A stretch of DNA of 59,417 nucleotides from Pirellulales bacterium (GTDB lineage: Bacteria > Planctomycetota > Planctomycetia > Pirellulales > Lacipirellulaceae), in the NCBI GenBank assembly GCA_020849945.1, contig JADZFK010000083.1, forward strand, positions 1-59,417, read 5' to 3'. Below, piece by piece: positions 53,086 to 59,417 of the stretch. The position numbers were made by a program, and so were the translations under genes. Below the pieces are notes generated by a model that saw only the letters and a list, made by a program, of their open reading frames with translations, did not search any database and was not told the origin of the DNA. Positions within the stretch are counted from its first letter, which is position 1; every line of letters begins with the position of its first letter.

Positions 53086-53445
53086 GCGGATTAGTTAGGA
53101 GATATCACCAGGTGAATTCAAACTTCAAATGCGACGCACAACATCGGATTGGAGTTACGATAAAGAGTGGGAGGATAATGGTTCCGAATAGGAAAGTCCT
53201 CGCTTTCTCTGCTCGTCGAACCAGTTGAGAGTGGCCGGGCATTGGATAGATAGCCCCCGGCTTTGCCGGGGGTTCGCAGCAGTGTCACGATACATGAATG
53301 GCTAAACCCCCGGCAAAGCCGGGGGCTGAAGACGGTTCCAATCCCCGGACACGCTCAACTGGTTTGTTGCAATGGATATGTGAATTCATCCCAATGGCAA
53401 TTCGACTCCTTCTCCGTGTCTCCGTGGTGAATGAATGGTTGAAAT
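53086..53445. repeat. Long dispersed repeat, copy 2 (between fliR and flhB)
   Basis: Same element as 51057-51457, with hairpin arms 53253-53279 and 53300-53326 and the loop CAGTGTCACGATACATGAAT conserved. It interrupts the spacing of the flagellar export genes and removes the native leader of flhB. Confidence 0.85.
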
Positions 53446-53543
53446 TCACCACCTGGAACACGAAACGCACGAAGAAGATAACCTGGGGATCATGGTTTGA
53501 ACCGTGGAGTTGATTGTGTCACCTTGGGAACGAACGACAAACT

Positions 53544-54326
53544 CTATCGACTCAGGGCCAATGCCTCTTGAACTCGCAGCAGCGTATCGGTGGCGGGGTC
53601 TTGGAACACCCACGCTGCCGCGCCGATCGAAAGGAACAACAGCCCCAACGTAAGAAGTGCATTCACGCCGAAGCCAACGGCGATCACGTTGATCTGCGGC
53701 ACGGTGCGGCTGATCAGCCCGAGCACGAGGTTCGCCAACAACAGGGCCACCGTAAGCGGGGCGGCGGCCCGCACACCCAGCATGAACGCCTGCGAGAGGA
53801 TCGCCACAACGACTTCGACGAAGCCATCGCCCAGGGCGGCCTGCCCCGGCGGAAATGCGGTGAACGTTTCAAGTAGCGATTCCGTCATGAGCCGATGCCC
53901 GCCGATGGCCACAAAAACAGCCACGGTAAGAAAGTAGAACAACTGCGAGAAGACGGAGACATCTTCGTTGAAGCCGGGGTTGAACACGTCGGCCAACGAA
54001 ATGCCGCTCATTTGGCTCACAATTTGGCCCGCCACCTGAATGCCGGAGAACAAGATTTGAAGCCCCAACCCCAACAACAAACCGACCAGGGCTTCGTTCG
54101 CAATCAGCTTGCCGTAACCCGCCAGGTTTTCGACCGGCGGCAACGAAGTGCCGAGCAACACCGGTGCAACGAGCAGCGACAGCATCACGGCCAGCAGTGC
54201 CCGAACCTGCCGCGGCATGGCTTGGGTGCCGAACAAGGGCGCGGTCATCACCATCGCCGACGTGCGTGCCAACACGAGCGTGAACACCACGAACCGGCTT
54301 ACCAGCAATGTTTCCAGACCAGCCAT
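53544..54326 (-). CDS. fliR: Flagellar type III export protein FliR
   Basis: Export-gate membrane protein of 260 residues that forms the core pore with FliP and FliQ. It has about six hydrophobic segments, starting MAGLETLLVSRFVVFTLVLA. Family landmarks are ARTSAMVMTAPLFGTQAMPR, LLLGLGLQILFSGIQVAGQI and GISLADVFNPGF. The C-terminal half has LVLGLISRTVPQINVIAVGF. The start is ATG 54326, 15 bases behind the fliQ stop. The next flagellar gene, flhB, is displaced by a repeat. All residues expected for a full-length FliR appear present. Confidence 0.93.
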   Translation of the reverse strand: MAGLETLLVSRFVVFTLVLARTSAMVMTAPLFGTQAMPRQVRALLAVMLSLLVAPVLLGTSLPPVENLAGYGKLIANEALVGLLLGLGLQILFSGIQVAGQIVSQMSGISLADVFNPGFNEDVSVFSQLFYFLTVAVFVAIGGHRLMTESLLETFTAFPPGQAALGDGFVEVVVAILSQAFMLGVRAAAPLTVALLLANLVLGLISRTVPQINVIAVGFGVNALLTLGLLFLSIGAAAWVFQDPATDTLLRVQEALALSR

Positions 54327-54341
54327 GAACGGTTAGGCCAA

Positions 54342-54608
54342 CTACATCGTGTTGGGGATGTTCTCGATCAATTCGCGCGAGTACTCGATGAGTCGCGTCA
54401 GCACCCACGGAAGCGACAGCCCCAACGCCACGACCATCGCTACAAGCTTGGGCACGAACGCCACCGTTTGCTCTTGGACTTGCGTGAGGGCCTGAAGCAA
54501 GCCGATAACAAGGCCCACCAGCATGCCCGCCACAAGCACCGGCGCGGCGATCAACGTCGCCACCATCAGCGCTTCGCGGCCCAGGTCAATTGCGTCTTGG
54601 GGATGCAT
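54342..54608 (-). CDS. fliQ: Flagellar type III export protein FliQ
   Basis: Small two-span export-gate subunit of 88 residues, typical length. Start ATG 54608 (MHPQDAIDLGREALMVATLI). The two hydrophobic hairpins (residues ~16-38 and ~54-76) and the conserved LVIGLLQALTQVQEQTVAFV segment are present. Upstream in-frame sequence from 54758 translates a dispersed repeat and is excluded. It is separated from fliP by 97 bases that include a CTCTGTGGTGAATCA repeat, and from fliR by 15 bases. Confidence 0.93.
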   Translation of the reverse strand: MHPQDAIDLGREALMVATLIAAPVLVAGMLVGLVIGLLQALTQVQEQTVAFVPKLVAMVVALGLSLPWVLTRLIEYSRELIENIPNTM

Positions 54609-54705
54609 GGGAGTTGCGGAGTTGCGGAGTGAGGAGTGAGGGACGGGATTTGTTTGCGGTGGTCTCGGTGTGCCCTGTGCTCTCTGTGGTGAATCACGGC
54701 TCATT

Positions 54706-55548
54706 TCACAACAAATGGAAACTTTGCAGCAGCATTTCCACGACGAGTCGCCAACCATCCAGCAGCACGAAAAGGAGCAGCTTGAAGGGTACCGAAATCA
54801 TGACGGGTGGCAGCATCAACATGCCCATCGAGATCGTGACGCTGGCCACCACGATATCCAGGATCACGAATGGCAAGTAAATCTGAAAGCCGATGAGAAA
54901 CGCCGTCTTCAGTTCGCTCAGCATGAACGCCGGCAGCAGGGCCACGAGTGGCACTTCGCGCTCGCCTTCGCCGGCATCGTAGTACACGTAGTTGGGCATC
55001 GCGTCGGCCGCGTCGCCTTCCGCGGGCAAGTATCGCAGAAACAAGTGCACGTCGTCGTCGTTACCCATGCGTTGAATCTGGTTGGCCATGAACCGACGCA
55101 TTGGCGCGGTCGAGCGGCTAAACGCTTCATCCAAACCAATCTCACTGTTCGTGTACGGCTGGATGCCTTGGTCGTACGACTCCTTCCACACGGGTGCCAT
55201 CAGGAGCAACGTCATAAACAACGCAATGGAGGTCACCACCTGGCTTGGCGGCAACTGCTGCGTGCCGAGCGCCTGCCGCAACAGCCCGAGCACGATGATG
55301 ATCCGCACGAAGCCGGTCGTCATGAGCAGGATGGCCGGGGCCAGACTCACAACGGTCAGCAGAAGCATGATTTGCAGCGTCGAAGCAAGGCCTTTGGGAC
55401 TGGTCCAATCGGCTGGCCCACCCAGGTTGTTCGGCACGAGCGAAGCCACGGGCGAATCGCCCTCGGCCAGCGCGGGCACGGCACCACACAGCACGACTGC
55501 CACGGTGGCCACCGCAAGGAACAACCCAAGTTGCTTTCGATTAAGCAC
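54706..55548 (-). CDS. fliP: Flagellar type III export protein FliP
   Basis: Core export-gate protein of 280 residues with a cleavable N-terminal signal peptide ([20 protein letters not shown], cleaved near ALAE), typical of FliP. Landmarks are [59 protein letters not shown] and [20 protein letters not shown] periplasmic-loop insertion of about 40 residues ([20 protein letters not shown]) is longer than in E. coli. The ATG at 55548 overlaps the end of fliO by eight bases, so the two are translationally coupled. Confidence 0.95.
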   Translation of the reverse strand: MLNRKQLGLFLAVATVAVVLCGAVPALAEGDSPVASLVPNNLGGPADWTSPKGLASTLQIMLLLTVVSLAPAILLMTTGFVRIIIVLGLLRQALGTQQLPPSQVVTSIALFMTLLLMAPVWKESYDQGIQPYTNSEIGLDEAFSRSTAPMRRFMANQIQRMGNDDDVHLFLRYLPAEGDAADAMPNYVYYDAGEGEREVPLVALLPAFMLSELKTAFLIGFQIYLPFVILDIVVASVTISMGMLMLPPVMISVPFKLLLFVLLDGWRLVVEMLLQSFHLL

Positions 55549-56383
55549 GGCCTACCTCCCGTTGGTTGCGGTAAGCCGCGGCGGCCGAAGTCAACGACAT
55601 CGGCATCGAGCCGCCGCCCAAGAATCCGCCCGTAACAGGTTCACTGGTGAATTGCTGGAAAACTTCCTCGAACGCTTTCGTCGAACTGTGCGCGCCGAAC
55701 TGTTGGCATAGCCCCACGATGCGGTCGACTTCAACGGGATCGGTTACTTCGGTCAACGTCACAGGTCCGCTTGGGGTGGTTGCCACGAGCACAAGCTTGT
55801 TCCCCACGCGCAGCAGATCGGCATGGTGCCTGCCTGCCAGAGCCACGCGGCCGAGCGCGCAGACGGCTTCGGCGGGTACCACGGTTTTTCCTCGGCTGAA
55901 CTTGCTGGAACCCTTTCGCAAAGTCCAGGCGAACACCAAGAATGCACCGATGACAATCGCCAGGGACGAGCCCATCGTGATCAGCGTTTGTGAAGGGATG
56001 CCAAACTCGAGCATTTGGCGTACCCCTTGCGCGGGCCGATTGCCGGCGGTGGCCGTTGCGGTTCGCTTGGAGGGATTCGGCGGCGCGAGTCGACGGCCGC
56101 CATCGGGCTTGCCTGCCGAAACGTGCGAAGCAACTGGAGTCCGCGAATCCACAAGGGCTGGCTCGGCAACCGGCGGGGCTGAGGACGCTGGAGTTGCCGC
56201 AACGGGCGGAGCGATCTCCACGACAGCGGTTGGAACGACCGCCGTGGCCGGCATGTACACCGAGGTGCCTCGGCTATCCTGCCAGTCGGGCGGCGCGGGC
56301 GTTCCTTGGCCGTACACCGTGGAAGAAAACGAAACGGTTCCCACCATGCAGAGGATCAAGAATCGCATTCGGCAAGTGCCCAT
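55541..56383 (-). CDS. fliO: FliO-like flagellar export assembly protein
   Basis: A 280-residue protein, longer than most FliO. It has a signal peptide ([20 protein letters not shown]), a Pro/Ala/Thr-rich periplasmic linker, one membrane span (about 170-190, [20 protein letters not shown]) and a cytoplasmic FliO domain ([20 protein letters not shown], then [17 protein letters not shown]). FliO supports FliP oligomerisation. The start is ATG 56383 with GGAAG about ten bases upstream; ATG 56368 is an alternative. It is the first gene of the fliOPQR-flhB set. The FliO call rests on the C-terminal domain and on its position before fliP. Confidence 0.83.
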   Translation of the reverse strand: MGTCRMRFLILCMVGTVSFSSTVYGQGTPAPPDWQDSRGTSVYMPATAVVPTAVVEIAPPVAATPASSAPPVAEPALVDSRTPVASHVSAGKPDGGRRLAPPNPSKRTATATAGNRPAQGVRQMLEFGIPSQTLITMGSSLAIVIGAFLVFAWTLRKGSSKFSRGKTVVPAEAVCALGRVALAGRHHADLLRVGNKLVLVATTPSGPVTLTEVTDPVEVDRIVGLCQQFGAHSSTKAFEEVFQQFTSEPVTGGFLGGGSMPMSLTSAAAAYRNQREVGRA

Positions 56384-56583
56384 GAAGACCGCGCTTCCGA
56401 GCAACCACTTACGGAGCGTGGTTGCCTTCAAGAACGAGAAGAGAGTTCGATGAGTCGTCGAGAAGAGGGGTGGGTTATAGCGAACCCTACACAACCCATC
56501 CAGGGCAACCCGCAGGCATGAAGAGCTGAATTTTCAGCACGGCAGTTGGGGGGGCGGTTGAAAGGCGAATCGCTGTCCGCGCG

Positions 56584-56632
56584 AAAAAAATCAGGCCGCC
56601 GACCCTAGCATTGCTAGCGGTCGTCGGCCTGA
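56584..56632 (-). terminator. Rho-independent terminator of csrA
   Basis: A long stem (about 20 bp with one mismatch and one bulge, CAGGCCG.CGACC...CTAGCA paired) lies at 56591-56632. Read on the minus strand it is followed by TTTTTTT (56584-56590). It lies between csrA and fliO, so csrA probably ends here and fliO starts from its own promoter. Confidence 0.85.
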
Positions 56633-56719
56633 CGTGGGTGGAACCCGTTGAACAGTGCCTGTAGGGATAACGTATGATTCAATGACAAACAGATGATTCT
56701 CAATTCGAGGCAAGATGAA

Positions 56720-57025
56720 TTAGGTTCCGCAGGGATGCCCAACCGGTTCCGCCGCAAGCTCATCCAGAAACGCCACGGTCATCGGCGGCAATGCCGCGGC
56801 GTTATTGGGAGCGCTGGGGGCAGTCGCGTCTTCCCCCGGCATTTCTCGATGATCGACGCACTCGAACTCGCGGGCGGCCTGTTCCAGTTCCCCCCGCAAG
56901 ATGCGAACATTGCGTGGTGCGTCGATCGCCACCGTTACTCGATTCCCCGCGATGCGGCGGATCTCCAGCACGATGTCGTCTCCCACGTGAATCCGTTCAC
57001 CAACTTTTCGACTTAGCACTAACAT
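56720..57025 (-). CDS. csrA: Carbon storage regulator CsrA with C-terminal extension
   Basis: RNA-binding post-transcriptional regulator, 101 residues. The start is ATG 57025 (MLVLSRKVGERIHVGDDIVL) with AAGGAG nine bases upstream. The standard CsrA fold is complete by about residue 60 (RVTVAIDAPRNVRILRGELE). The remaining ~40 residues (GEDATAPSAPNNAAALPP, then VAFLDELAAE) form an unusual tail. Beside flagellar export genes it likely controls flagellin translation, as CsrA does with FliW in other bacteria. It is transcribed from a sigma-54-like promoter and has its own terminator. Confidence 0.93.
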   Translation of the reverse strand: MLVLSRKVGERIHVGDDIVLEIRRIAGNRVTVAIDAPRNVRILRGELEQAAREFECVDHREMPGEDATAPSAPNNAAALPPMTVAFLDELAAEPVGHPCGT

Positions 57026-57121
57026 CCCAATCAACTCCTTGTCTTCGTCAGACTGCGTGTAGGCCCGGGTGAAAGTTTCCTCTGCCAGGGCATTTGCCCG
57101 CGCATCGCGGTTGGCATAGTG

Positions 57122-57142
57122 AATAAGCAAGGGGCGTGCCAA
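57122..57142 (-). promoter_or_regulatory. Sigma-54 (RpoN) promoter upstream of csrA
   Basis: On the minus strand the sequence reads TTGGCACGCCCCTTGCTTA, matching the -24/-12 consensus TGGCACG-N4-TTGCT without mismatch at the invariant GG and GC. Transcription would start near 57116 and give a leader of about 90 bases to the csrA ATG. Flagellar genes are common sigma-54 targets. Confidence 0.72.
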
Positions 57143-57366
57143 GAATTACCGCCGCTATAACAAAAATAGCACACTTGAAAAAAGTGCTGAAAACGCCGGG
57201 GATTTCAGCGTCTTTCGCCCAGTTGCCGCCGCGGGGCAAGGCCCACGGCAAGCCGACCGGCACGCCCTGGGGTCTCATTCCGAGACAATTATCCTGCTTT
57301 GAGACTTCCGCCGACTCCACAGTCCATTCTCGAAATGGCCTGTTCTCGAAGCGTTCGTGGCGTAGC

Positions 57367-58488
57367 TCAACGGGGCGAATTGAACCTGGGCTGAGGAAGT
57401 GGTTGGCCAGGAAGCTGGCCACCGGGCAGTGCCTCGCTAGGCAATCTGGCAAGTGCCGTGTTGGCGGGCTGATTGCCGGAGCCGATTTGGTATCGCGTCG
57501 TCGCGCCGGGTGTGTACGATGCTTGGCTTCCCGATGGGACGCCTTGCGGCATGGCTTGTTTGTTCGTCAGCAAGCTTTCCTTGCGAAGCGATTCGGCGGG
57601 CTTCGCGGAATCGGCGGCCGTCGTCGCGCTGGCTACCGCACCGCCACTCGTTGGTGAATCGCTTGCCGCGGTCACACTCGATGCGGGCTTTGCTTGTAGA
57701 TCATCCGCCGGTGCCTGATGCGATGCCAAGGCAACGCCCGAGTTTGGGGTCGGGGTCTGCTTCGCAAATTGCTTTGGAGATGCGAAGAGACTTTCGCCCG
57801 TGACGCCGATCGCGGGAGTCGGGACAAGCGTTGCAAGAGCCGAGTCGGTCTCCGATTTAATCGTGGTGCCGGCGAACGTTGTGCTGTCGTAGATCGTGCC
57901 ACGTCGGAAGGGCCCCGCGCCCATAATCCAAACGTCGTTGGCCGAGCTTTCCTCGCGCACGACTCCCGATTGCCAAACGGGTGCGCCGCTGGCGCGGTGA
58001 TAGGCGAACACGGCCAGCTTGGCAACCCCACGCTGGTCTCGTCGTTTGGCGATCGGGATTTCCGGGATCACGGCCGGAACGGGCTGAACGACCGGAATCT
58101 GGGGCACGTTCATCGAGGGGATGCCGAACAGCAGGTCGTTGCGGTCTGTTCCCACCGCCCCGGCGCGTGCCTCGACGATGAACTCTGCTTCCTCGCGTTT
58201 ATCACGCAGGTCGCAACCGCTGGCAAGCAAGTGTTGACGCAACGTGCTGATGTAGTAGTTCTTATCGACCGTGTCGGAGAGTTTGCTGTCGTCGAGAAAT
58301 ACCGATTGCCCTGCCAGGGTCCGCAGGTTCATCGATTGAACAGCCCGGTCGATGGCGTCTGAGATGAGAAGCTGCTCGGTGGCCGTCCGCATGGTATCGC
58401 TCGAACGGGTAACACCGCAGCCAGCCAGAGGCAAGGCCGTGAACCCCACGACGACGGAGAGCGCAAGAGTGCGAGTTGAGAACCACAT
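57367..58488 (-). CDS. Outer-membrane lipoprotein, hypothetical planctomycete family
   Basis: A 373-residue lipoprotein. ATG 58488 opens MWFSTRTLALSVVVGFTALP and the lipobox is LPLAGC, with GVTRSSDTMRTATEQLLISD after it. The N-terminal domain (about 20-220) recalls CsgG-type/DUF6655 proteins, with VEARAGAVGTDRNDLLFGIP and GVAKLAVFAYHRASGAPVWQ. The C-terminal third is low-complexity Ser/Ala/Pro/Gln (QLPGQPLPQPRFNSPR end). It is next to csrA on the same strand but separated by 341 bases. Function unknown; no motif beyond the lipoprotein signal is certain. Confidence 0.72.
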   Translation of the reverse strand: MWFSTRTLALSVVVGFTALPLAGCGVTRSSDTMRTATEQLLISDAIDRAVQSMNLRTLAGQSVFLDDSKLSDTVDKNYYISTLRQHLLASGCDLRDKREEAEFIVEARAGAVGTDRNDLLFGIPSMNVPQIPVVQPVPAVIPEIPIAKRRDQRGVAKLAVFAYHRASGAPVWQSGVVREESSANDVWIMGAGPFRRGTIYDSTTFAGTTIKSETDSALATLVPTPAIGVTGESLFASPKQFAKQTPTPNSGVALASHQAPADDLQAKPASSVTAASDSPTSGGAVASATTAADSAKPAESLRKESLLTNKQAMPQGVPSGSQASYTPGATTRYQIGSGNQPANTALARLPSEALPGGQLPGQPLPQPRFNSPR

Positions 58489-58701
58489 GATGCCAATCGA
58501 GTTGCCCGCAAAGAACCGTTCGGCGAAAGCGGGCCATGACGCGTGTCCTGGAAACACCTTGCTGCTCCAACATGAAAGCAGCACTTGGGGTGGCGGATTA
58601 TAGCGGACCACGGGATCACCCCAACCCCAAATCGGCCGGGGATGGCGGCGATGCTATCGTTGCATCGGCTGCCTAGGCTGGAAGGGGAGTAGTTAAGTAG
58701 G

Positions 58702-58751
58702 TCAGGCTCTGCCTGACAATTGCCGAGGCATCCTGTCAGGCAGAGCCTGAC
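58702..58751. repeat. Inverted GTCAGGCTCTGCCTGAC units
   Basis: Two palindromic units, GTCAGGCTCTGCCTGAC near 58702 and GTCAGGCAGAGCCTGAC near 58735, are self-complementary and complementary to each other. They are a REP-like pair just before the RHS remnant. Confidence 0.7.
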
Positions 58752-58754
58752 CGA

Positions 58755-58950
58755 CTGTGGGGTCCGGACATCGATAGGCTGCTGGACGATGAGTTCTCAT
58801 TGATACCGAGCAGGAATACAACCTGGGCGACGTCTCCTGGCCGCTCACCGACCACCTCGGAAGCGTCCGTGATGTGCTCGACCACGACGCGAACGTCATC
58901 GACCATGCCATCTACGATTCCTACGGCCAACTGGTCGAAGAAACGAGCCT
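58755..58950 (+). pseudogene. RHS-repeat core remnant
   Basis: One frame reads LWGPDIDRLLDDEFSL and, after a frameshift near 58800, the next reads WPLTDHLGSVRDVLDHDANV, then IYDSYGQLVEETS. This order is the end of an RHS/YD-repeat core domain (LWG..D, then DHLGSVRDV, then YDSYG). It is preceded by palindromic repeats and followed by unrelated repeat sequence, so only a broken fragment of a former RHS gene remains. Confidence 0.75.
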
Positions 58951-59085
58951 CGCCACGCCGGGTGCCACGGCTGACCCGCCCCCTACCCCAATGGCCCCAA
59001 CTCGTGGCACGGACTTCAGTCCGTGCAGCCAGCCCCGCGCGAACCACCTCACGGATTAAAGTCCGTGCCACACCTCGCTCGCCCG

Positions 59086-59417
59086 CCCCGCGCTCCGCTC
59101 CGCGTCGCGGCTAAACACCCAACCACCACCCAACCTCCCTTCTGGCCCTCGACCCTCGACCCTCGACCCACCAAGTGGCCAAAAATTCTAGTGGAATCGT
59201 GTACCGTATTCTGCTAAGATGCCCACACGCCGAATCAGCGGCCAACGGCTCTTTGACAATTTACCCGACCCCCACGCCCCCACATCGGGTACGCGCTCCG
59301 TGGCGCATCGTGTGCAATCGTCCCATTTAGCCCCCGGTCAATGACCGGGGGCCTGGCGAATCACCCACCCCACGACAATCCCCCACCCCCGCGGTTAAAT
59401 GTTCGCAACCATGAGCA
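59086..59417. repeat. ~320-bp dispersed repeat, second copy at the window edge
   Basis: Blocks match 51519-51836: CCGCGCTCCGCTCCGCGTCG, a three-unit GTCGAGG block, CACCAAGTGGCCAAAAATTC, and a stem GCCCCCGGTC/GACCGGGGGC (59330-59352). It ends GTTCGCAACCATGAGCA at the last base, so the copy probably continues beyond the window. Confidence 0.82.

Noticed and set aside
52000-53228. 420-codon plus-strand frame opposite flhB
   Set aside because: His/Arg/Gln-rich antisense of a gene with full FlhB motifs, and it crosses the dispersed repeat.

Overview
The window looks like a planctomycete chromosome of the Pirellula type. The case rests on gene content. Five secreted proteins have a C-terminal VPEP/transmembrane/Arg sorting signal (PEP-CTERM). 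Four have paired dockerin-like Asp repeats. There are also a DUF1559 pilin-like protein, a DUF1080 protein, an ECF sigma/FecR pair ahead of secreted-protein genes, and a giant protein with an 'LEAR' N-terminal leader. Intergenic gaps are full of short palindromic and dispersed repeats. No tRNA, rRNA or CRISPR array was seen.

Layout. 0.2-7.2 kb: housekeeping and hypothetical genes (XerC recombinase, BshB1-type deacetylase, M32 carboxypeptidase, lipoproteins). 7.4-15.5 kb, plus strand: a giant extracellular metzincin-like protein, ComEC and a fatty-acid desaturase. 15.5-19.7 kb, minus strand: a complete polyhydroxyalkanoate cluster in transcription order phasin, phaA, phaE-like, phaB, phaC. 20.3-26.3 kb: DUF1080, PSP1, biotin synthase, threonine synthase, a DksA-type protein and LspA. 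27.3-36.9 kb, minus strand: a near-gapless set reading ECF sigma, FecR-type regulator, autotransporter-beta-strand dockerin protein, DUF1559 protein, lipoprotein, dockerin/PEP-CTERM protein and FAD oxidoreductase. This is probably one regulated surface or polymer-processing unit.

37.7-42.7 kb: a PEP-CTERM gene, then hslV-hslU. An OLD-family ATPase/TOPRIM nuclease gene sits directly behind hslU, bounded by a 76-bp duplication of the hslU 3' end. This is the clearest sign of gene acquisition and the strongest candidate for an accessory (defence-like) system. 42.8-51 kb: isochorismatase-like hydrolase, a two-repeat membrane protein, a sulfotransferase, a PEP-CTERM gene between 91-bp direct repeats, and a secreted beta-helix protein. 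52-57 kb, minus strand: csrA behind a near-consensus sigma-54 promoter, then fliO-fliP-fliQ-fliR-flhB. A ~360-bp repeat sits between fliR and flhB, and FlhB has NPTE in place of the usual NPTH autocleavage motif. 57.4 kb to the end: a lipoprotein, an RHS remnant and the start of a second copy of a ~320-bp dispersed repeat.

All calls come from reading the sequence and recalling family features; no search was run. Start codons were chosen by Shine-Dalgarno spacing, signal-peptide placement and family N-termini where possible.
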